NCBI RefSeq assembly: GCF_030388245.1
Contig: NZ_CP098360.1
Coordinates: forward strand, 161,001-225,000
Direction of reading: 5' to 3'
DNA: 64,000 nt
Origin: Paracoccus sp. TOH
Lineage (GTDB): Bacteria > Pseudomonadota > Alphaproteobacteria > Rhodobacterales > Rhodobacteraceae
Part shown: positions 56,791 to 64,000 of the stretch, one piece after another
Layout: every line of letters starts with the position of its first letter
Position numbering within the stretch: position 1 is the stretch's first letter
Position numbers and translations under genes: made by a program
The notes under the pieces: model-generated
Seen by the model: only the letters and a program-made list of their open reading frames with translations
Told to the model about the DNA's origin: nothing
Databases searched by the model: none

Positions 56791-57533
56791 TTTCTCGCAT
56801 CTTGGGTGACGTCTGCAACCCTCACCCTGCCGATATTCCCACCACGTAGTAGGGTGAGCACATCGAACCTGCGACAGTTTTTCCACTCTGCGGTCGTTAC
56901 CCGCTTTTCACTCCCTTCCCTCCACCATCCGCTGCAAGCTGCTAGTTCTCACTCGGTTCGGCACTCGGTTGCGTACAGCTTCGGCACCCAGTTGCATGAC
57001 ATTCGGTGCCAGTAGCTCCAGCGGTGCCGGTCTCAGAGCCAGCGAAGGCGAGAAGCGCGGAGACCTGAACTATCGCAGCGGTTCTCGCCTTCGCTGTTAC
57101 TGCCAGTGACGGAGACAAAAAGGGCGGAAAGCAGTCGTTCGTTGCATCTGGCGCGAAGACCCGTTTTGGTTGGGGGGCGGGTTGTGGTCAGCCTTCAACG
57201 CGAGCCGGCCCAAAACAGATTTCAGATTACCGTGGAGCGGACTCCAATCGTAGATGAAGACAAAATCTCGTGCCAAGTCACATTCGCTCTCTGACCATCA
57301 AGAGCCAACATTTATCGAGCGCCGATTGGGCTTTGTCCCTTTGATATCCTGAGGCAAGCACGCCGATTCGCTTGCGGGCATAGATTACGAGCTGATCCAG
57401 CCAGTTATCGATCAGTGCTTTAAGCCCATCGTCCAAGTGGTGACCCACCACGCCATACGTTCGCACGATCTCTGCAAGAGTCTCGAAAGGATAGTGCTGC
57501 GGGTCGTTCTGGCGCAGGTTCAGACAGCCGCGT
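56791..57533. other. unassigned sequence between transposon remnants
   Basis: No confident gene. Positions 57290-57550 are open on both strands (minus-strand product about 105 residues with GLKALIDNWLDQLVIYARKR; plus-strand fragment with GIDYELIQPVIDQCFKPIVQ), and neither can be assigned. A 62-codon plus frame at 57106-57294 lacks family character. GC content is lower than in the neighbouring chromosome, which suits mobile DNA. Confidence 0.4.
57040..57096. repeat. perfect 15-base inverted repeat
   Basis: CAGCGAAGGCGAGAA at 57040-57054 and its exact complement TTCTCGCCTTCGCTG at 57082-57096 enclose 27 bases. No T-run follows, so it is not a clear terminator. It may be a recombination site, the end of a lost element, or a replication or transfer structure. 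Confidence 0.6.
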
Positions 57534-58265
57534 TCGATAGCCGAATTGAATGACCTGCTGCATCTGGCGTTGGATCGGTTGAACCGGAAGGTCATGCGGC
57601 GTTGGAAAATGTCGCGAACCGAACGGTTCGAGGCCCGTGAAGCCGCCGAACTCCGACCGCTGCCGGAAGCATCCTATGATTACGGCACCTGGAAAGCCGG
57701 CATCAAGGTCCAGCGCCATTACCATGTGAATGTCGATGGCCGTGACTACAGCGTGCCTTACCGCCTCATCGGCGAGACCGTGAACATCAAGACGACCGCC
57801 GCGACTGTCGAAATCTATCACGATTCATCGCTCGTCGCCGTCCACACCCGGCGAATCGTCACGCCGCAGGATGATGCCCCGGTCATCGATCCCGCGCATA
57901 TGCCTGAAAACCACCGGGCCATGTGGCGCCAGAACCCGGATGCCCTGATCGAGCGAGCGACCAGCTATAGCCCGACGCTGGGCCGCTTCGTATCTCTCCA
58001 TCTGGAGATCAATGGCAATCCACGCGCAACCCATAACATGCTGGGTCGGCTCCTTGAGGTCGGGTCGGTCCATGGAAAGGCAGCCATCGATGCCGCCTGC
58101 GTCGAAGCCATCCGGCGCAATCAGATCAATGCCAACACCCTGCGCCAGATTCTCGACCGCGGGCCGCGCAAGCCATCCCGACACGAGCCGGGGCCGTCAC
58201 AACCGCCCAGTGATAACATCCGTGGCGCAGGCTATTATGCGGAGGACGATGACGATGCAGCATGA
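57534..58265 (+). pseudogene. istA: IS21 transposase IstA, C-terminal part
   Basis: From IAELNDLLHLALDRLNRKVM through ELRPLPEASYDYGTWKAGIK and YHVNVDGRDYSVPYRLIGET to the C-terminus. This is the integrase C-terminal barrel of IstA; the DDE catalytic core is missing. The stop at 58263 overlaps the istB start by 11 bases, as usual in IS21. Upstream of about 57534 the frame is broken. Confidence 0.8.
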
Positions 58266-58998
58266 CCATGTCGTTGCGCTTGCGCGCGAGCTTTCGCTGG
58301 CAGGTTTCGCCGATACCCTCGACCGCCAGTCAGGCAACCCGATCTACACCGAGATGGCCTTTATCGAACGGGTCGCCTCGCTGTTGATTGCCGAGAAGGA
58401 GCGGGGCGCGTCTAGCAGGCTGGCGCGGATGCTGAGCGAGGCCAAATTGCCAATGAAAGCGGCGCCTGAGGAGTTGATCAACACTGAAGCTCGCGGCCTC
58501 AAGCCGGCGATCATGCACGAGCTGCTGCAATGCGCCTGGATTCCGCATGCCTGGAACATCCTGATCAGCGGCGAGACTGGCACCGGCAAAAGCTGGGTTG
58601 CCTCCTGCATTGCCACGGCGGCCATTCGCGCAGGTCATAAGACCCGATACTTCAAGGTGTCGGACCTGCTCTACAGCCTGTCGATGACGTTGGAGGACGG
58701 GGTGTATCTGCGCGAGCGCGAGAAACTGGCGAAGTTCAAGCTGCTGATCCTCGACGACTTCGGCAAGGTCGCGATGAGCGAGGGGGAGAAATCGATCCTG
58801 TTCGACATCATCGAGGACCGCGCCGGAACGCTGTCCACCATCATCGTCGGGCAGCGTCCTTATAACGACTGGCATTCGTTTATCGACAATCCCGTCATTG
58901 CCGATGCCGTGCTCGACCGCCTGTCGCGGGATCGCCACCATATCAAGCTGCGCGGCGAGTCTCTCCGCCGCCGCGAGGCCAGCTTCGACGATCTCTGA
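58255..58998 (+). CDS. istB: IS21 helper ATPase IstB
   Basis: 247 residues, DnaA/IstB-type AAA+ ATPase that assists IstA in target joining. Walker A ISGETGTGKSWVASCIATAA, Walker B LLILDDFGKVAM, sensor region IIVGQRPYNDWHSFI and arginine finger area VLDRLSRDRHHIKLRGESLR. Full length. ATG at 58255 stands 9 bases after GGAGG; ATG 58249 is possible. Without a whole IstA partner it is probably not active in transposition. Confidence 0.87.
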   Translation: MQHDHVVALARELSLAGFADTLDRQSGNPIYTEMAFIERVASLLIAEKERGASSRLARMLSEAKLPMKAAPEELINTEARGLKPAIMHELLQCAWIPHAWNILISGETGTGKSWVASCIATAAIRAGHKTRYFKVSDLLYSLSMTLEDGVYLREREKLAKFKLLILDDFGKVAMSEGEKSILFDIIEDRAGTLSTIIVGQRPYNDWHSFIDNPVIADAVLDRLSRDRHHIKLRGESLRRREASFDDL

Positions 58999-59006
58999 CG
59001 GCACCC

Positions 59007-59096
59007 TTCTATCCTTCGGTGCCGAATCCTCACGCGATCAGGCGCCGAAGGATCACGCGATCGGGTGCGGAATCTTGCCGCAACCGGGTGCCGAAA
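59007..59096. repeat. four tandem repeats with 23-base period at the IS21 right end
   Basis: Copies begin near 59008, 59031, 59054 and 59077. The best-conserved two read CACGCGATC-(A/G)-GG-(C/T)-GC-(C/G)-GAA, and all end in a GCSGAA core. IS21 elements are known to carry several repeats at their ends as transposase binding sites. Confidence 0.7.
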
Positions 59097-59129
59097 ACCG
59101 CAAGAGCATGCAAAGCGCGACGGCGGCAG

Positions 59130-59633
59130 CATCAGGGCCTCCAACTCGACCTGATCCGGGGTGACGGGTGTGAAATCCCATTGATCGACGCCGACATTGA
59201 CCTGCCCCTCGGCACCGCGCCAGCGGGTGTGGACATGGCCGAACAGCTGCACCGCCCCCGCCCGCGCGCCATTCCAAGTGATCAGCGGATAGTGGCACAG
59301 GACGAAGCGGCGATCCCCGACGGCGATCTCGACCAGATCGTGAACCTAGGCCCAGGGCAGCGTCCGCACCAGCCAGTCCGGGTCGTGGTTGCCGCGCACC
59401 AGGTGCTTCCGCCCCGGCAGCGCCGCGAAGGCCGCCGGCGCGGCCATGCGTCCCGCCTCGGTCTCGCAAGCCGCGAAATCGCCGACGATCCACAGGTCGT
59501 CCTCGGCGCCGACCACCCCGGCGCGGGCGATCATCGCGGCATCCATCGCCTCGGACGAGGCGAAGGGCCGACCGAAGAACCACCGCACCGGGTCATCGGC
59601 GAAATGGGTATCGGCAGTGAAGAAATGGGCCAT
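59130..59633 (-). pseudogene. metallophosphoesterase, interrupted by an amber codon
   Basis: ATG at 59633 begins MAHFFTADTHFADDPVRWFF. Phosphoesterase motifs follow: DTHF, LWIVGDFA, LPGRKHLVRGNHDPDW, then after an in-frame TAG (59346-59348) FVLCHYPLITWNGA and VQLFGHVHTRWRG. All metal-binding motifs (D.H, GD, GNHD, H, GH.H) are present on both sides of the single stop. The 3' end abuts the IS21 right end and may be truncated. A calcineurin-like phosphatase of unknown substrate before the damage. Confidence 0.78.
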
Positions 59634-59838
59634 GCACAAACCTCTCGACTGAAATGCAACCAATATCGCGGCACGGCGCGGCATTAAAAGCCCCTCGGCT
59701 TCCACGACACATCCGAAAATCTCGCGGAACTTCATTACATACGACGCCGAATATGAGGAGATGACTGTTGATTTCCACCCAGAACTGACCCGGGTTTTCC
59801 ATCGAGAATTGACCCACCTTGAGATTATGTTTTTCGGG

Positions 59839-60554
59839 TCATGACTGGGTCAAGACATTGGTGTTCCCCTTTTTCTTACGGGTCGCGGCGGCCGAGCTAG
59901 CCTTGAAGCGGAAGCTGTCATTGCCGGTTTCAAGGATGTGACAGCGGTCGGTCAGGCGATCGAGCAGCGCGGTGGTCATTTTGGCGGCAGGTGGAAGAGC
60001 AAGGCGCCGCCTGAGGCGCTGAACGGCAGGTATCCCAACTCATCCAGGATCACGAGATCCAGCCGCATCAGGATCTCTGCGAGTTGGCCGGCCTTTCCTC
60101 GTGTTCTTTCCTGCTCGAGCGTATTGACCAGCTCTATGGTCGAGAAGAACCGGACCTTGCGGCGATGGTGCTCGATAGCCTGGATGCCAAGGGCGGTGGC
60201 AACTTGGGTCTTTCCGGTGCCGGGGCCACCGATCAGCACGACGTTCTGCGCCCCGTCCATGAACTCACAGCGATGCAACTGGCGCACCGTCGCCTCATTC
60301 ACCTCGCTGGCTGAGAAGTCGAAACCGGACAGATCCTTGCAGGCGGGGAAGCGGGCAATCTCCATGTCATAGGCAATGGAGCGGACTTCTCGCTCGGCCA
60401 TCTCGGCCTTCAGGAGCTGGGTCAGAATCGGCATAGCACTCTCGAAAGCCGGTGCGCCTTGCTCGATCAGGTCGGTGACGGCCTGCGACATGCCATGCAT
60501 CTTGAGGCTGCGGAGCATGATCACGATGGCGCCGCTGGCAGGATCATGACGCAT
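59839..60554 (-). pseudogene. istB: IS21 helper ATPase IstB with internal deletion
   Basis: The N-terminal two thirds are in frame: LKAEMAEREVRSIAYDMEIA, Walker A LIGGPGTGKTQVATALG, Walker [16 protein letters not shown], up to GGALLFHL near 59995. The C-terminal part ([20 protein letters not shown], then [10 protein letters not shown]) lies in another frame, and the normal sequence between (about 25-30 residues) is missing. So a deletion plus frameshift inactivated the gene. Confidence 0.8.
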
Positions 60555-61640
60555 GGCGGCCTCCGCTCATATGAGCCCGCAGACCATCGTAACGCTCGAC
60601 ATTGGCCTTGGGCTCGCGACGCAGGTGCAGCGCCTGGGGGGTGTCGATGGGTGGGCCTTCGGTCTTACCATCGATCAGGCGATGCAAAATGTTCAGGACA
60701 TGGGTTTTGGTCGCGACACCTTCCGCCAAGGCCAACTCAACCGCGGTCAGCACCGCCTGCTCATCGTGATGAAGAACCAGGGCCAGGATATCGACCATCT
60801 CGCGATCGCCGCCGGTGCGGCGCAGCATCTGCTCCTGCAGGCGCTTGAAGGCGGGTGGCAATTCCACGAAGGGCGCCCCGTTGCGCAGGGCGCCGGGCTT
60901 GCGCTGGATGACCGCCAGGTAGTGCCGCCAGTCGTAGATGATACGATATGGCAGGTGGTGCGATCGCTGGATTATCCGCTCATGTTCGCACAGGATCTAC
61001 CCTTCGGCGGCAATGACCAGACCCTCGGGATAGATCCGCAGGCTCACGGGACGATTGGGACGCCGGCACGCTGTAGCGATTGCGCTCGAAGCTGATCAGG
61101 CAGGTGGGTGAGACCCGTTTGCTTTGCTCGACAAAGCCGTCGAAGCCGGGCGGCAGGGCTATCAGCGCAGGCTGCTCCTCGGCCCAGACATCGGCGATGC
61201 TGCCGGCACAGATTCCATGCGGGATCTCCCGCCACAACTCCATGCAACGTTGCTTCAGCCAGGCATTCAGCGACGCCAGATCGGGGAAGTTCGGCATCGG
61301 TTGCCATGGCCGCGGTCGCGCATCCTGGACGTTCTTCTCGACCTGTCCTTTCTCCCAGCCTGCGGCCGGATTGCAGAATTCCGGCTCGAAGCCATAGTGA
61401 TTGGCCATGGCAAGGAAGCGCATATTGACCTGTCGCTCCTTGCCGCGGCCGACCCCGCAGTTCGCATATTGTCGTAGATGCCGCGTTCCGGAACTCCGCC
61501 AAACACGGCTCCGGCAGAGGAAGGCGAGACCGGAAACCCGGCCTGGCGATCCATCTTCACGGCGCCTTGGCCAGCTTGTTGCGCCTGGCACCAGGGCAGC
61601 CGGTGCATGAGGTTGTTGAAGCGGCGGAGCAAATGCAAAA
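60544..61640 (-). pseudogene. istA: IS21 transposase IstA, truncated and frameshifted
   Basis: Fragments in three frames: VFGGVPERGIYDNMRTA near 61490, then RFLAMANHYGFEPEFCNPAA and GWEKGQVEKNVQDARPRPWQ around 61300, VPASQ near 61060, and a C-terminal part HVLNILHRLIDGKTEGPPID about 60680. The N-terminal HTH and part of the catalytic core are absent. Overlaps istB by 11 bases. Confidence 0.78.
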
Positions 61641-61660
61641 AGCCCCGCGGAAAGCGGGGC
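61637..61660 (-). terminator. rho-independent terminator of the rRNA operon
   Basis: On the minus strand GCCCCGC-TTTCC-GCGGGGC is followed by TTTTTGC: a perfect 7-base GC stem, 5-base loop and T-run. It lies about 70 bases after the tRNA. Confidence 0.85.
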
Positions 61661-61732
61661 ATGGAGTGTCAAACAGTGCGCATCAAGGAGATGCACAAAG
61701 TCAATATACTGATAACATTGAATAATTATGGT

Positions 61733-61809
<77 letters not shown>

Positions 61810-61863
61810 GCAGGGCATGTTCTGTCGTTGATCGTTTTGAGGGATGTATCGCTTCTTTTCAGG

Positions 61864-61978
61864 TCTGGCGGTGACCTACTCTCCCACGTCTTTTGACGCA
61901 GTACCATTGGCGCGACGGCACTTAACGGCCGAGTTCGGGATGGGATCGGGTGTTTTGCTCGTGCTTTGGCCACCAGAC
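61864..61978 (-). rRNA. rrf: 5S ribosomal RNA
   Basis: On the minus strand it begins GTCTGGTGGCCAAAGCACGA and contains CCCGATCCCATCCCGAACTC, the conserved 5S loop. It ends in the complementary CGCCAGAC. About 115 bases. Lies between 23S and tRNA-fMet. Confidence 0.93.
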
Positions 61979-62065
61979 CGGAAAAGAAGCGATCGGCGTT
62001 TCCCGTTTGGGAAGTGTTGTCCAAGGATGCTTTTGGAAGCGAGACAGGTCTGTCTTCTTCCGGAT

Positions 62066-64000
<1,935 letters not shown>

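Larger units (their letters stand above)
57534..59100 (+). mobile_element. IS21-family element, 5'-truncated (first copy)
   Basis: Contains the 3' part of istA, a complete-looking istB overlapping it, and a right end with 23-base-periodic repeats. The left end and the first half of istA are missing. It sits against the 3' end of a metallophosphoesterase gene, which it may have cut. Confidence 0.7.
59766..61640 (-). mobile_element. IS21-family element, decayed (second copy, other subtype)
   Basis: Minus-strand istA-istB remnants. The 3' end carries two 24-base-spaced direct repeats (TTTCCACCCAGAACTGACCC at 59772 and TTTCCATCGAGAATTGACCC at 59796), as in IS21-type terminal repeats. The element is much diverged from the first copy. 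The other end lies next to the rRNA operon terminator at about 61637. Confidence 0.72.

Noticed and set aside
57278..57595. 105-codon minus-strand frame near the IS21 edge
   Set aside because: The opposite strand is also open and protein-like; neither could be assigned, so no gene was called.

Overview
The window is GC-rich alphaproteobacterial DNA of Rhodobacterales type, most likely Paracoccus or a close relative. This is judged from codon use, gene content, an initiator-Met tRNA placed directly after 5S rRNA, and resemblance of the proteins to Paracoccus and Rhodobacter families. The organism reads as a facultative methylotroph that assimilates C1 units through the serine cycle. The plus-strand run 4.4-20.9 kb carries ftfL, folD, a malyl-CoA lyase, glycerate 2-kinase, sgaA, mtkA, mtkB, hprA, ppc, glyA, pntA and pntB. 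Formate enters through FtfL and FolD only; no mtdA or fch is present here. PntAB could supply NADPH. Two short proline-rich reading frames with strong ribosome sites lie inside this operon.

Layout. 1-1.3 kb: two truncated genes meeting head to head, a rearrangement scar. 1.3-3.6 kb: a GntR regulator and a sodium:alanine-type symporter. 4.0-20.9 kb: serine cycle and transhydrogenase. 21.0-27.8 kb: two NtrC-type response regulators, a membrane histidine kinase and an oxalate/formate-type (OFA) carrier. The palindrome GGACA-N3-TGTCC occurs before ftfL and, in several copies, between the second regulator and the carrier, so the two regions probably form one regulon. 27.9-38.5 kb: a DUF2189 membrane protein, then a minus-strand N-methyl-amine module with an XRE-cupin regulator, a TauABC-like importer, a cupin, two dimethylglycine/sarcosine dehydrogenase-like flavoproteins and an etfA remnant.

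38.8-47.5 kb: metal or oxyanion acquisition. A FecBCD-type importer (ATPase frameshifted) with a DUF364 protein faces a YggS protein, ModD and a divergent ModABC system. Palindromes resembling ModE boxes precede both transporters, which suggests a molybdate or tungstate regulon. That would suit an organism using Mo/W formate dehydrogenase. 47.6-55.7 kb: a minus-strand operon with a LysR regulator divergent from an ADP-forming acyl-CoA synthetase, an enoyl-CoA hydratase::AcuI fusion and a ProXWV onium importer. It could import and activate a dimethylsulfonio- or betaine-type compound, producing acryloyl-CoA and then propionyl-CoA.

55.8-61.6 kb is an insertion-sequence graveyard: a decayed IS5-type element, two decayed IS21-type elements, a broken metallophosphoesterase and unassigned fragments. 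It ends at the terminator of a minus-strand rRNA operon (23S partial, 5S, tRNA-fMet). Coordinates, motifs and frames were read directly from the sequence. Family names come from recognition without database searches; regulon and substrate proposals are inference.
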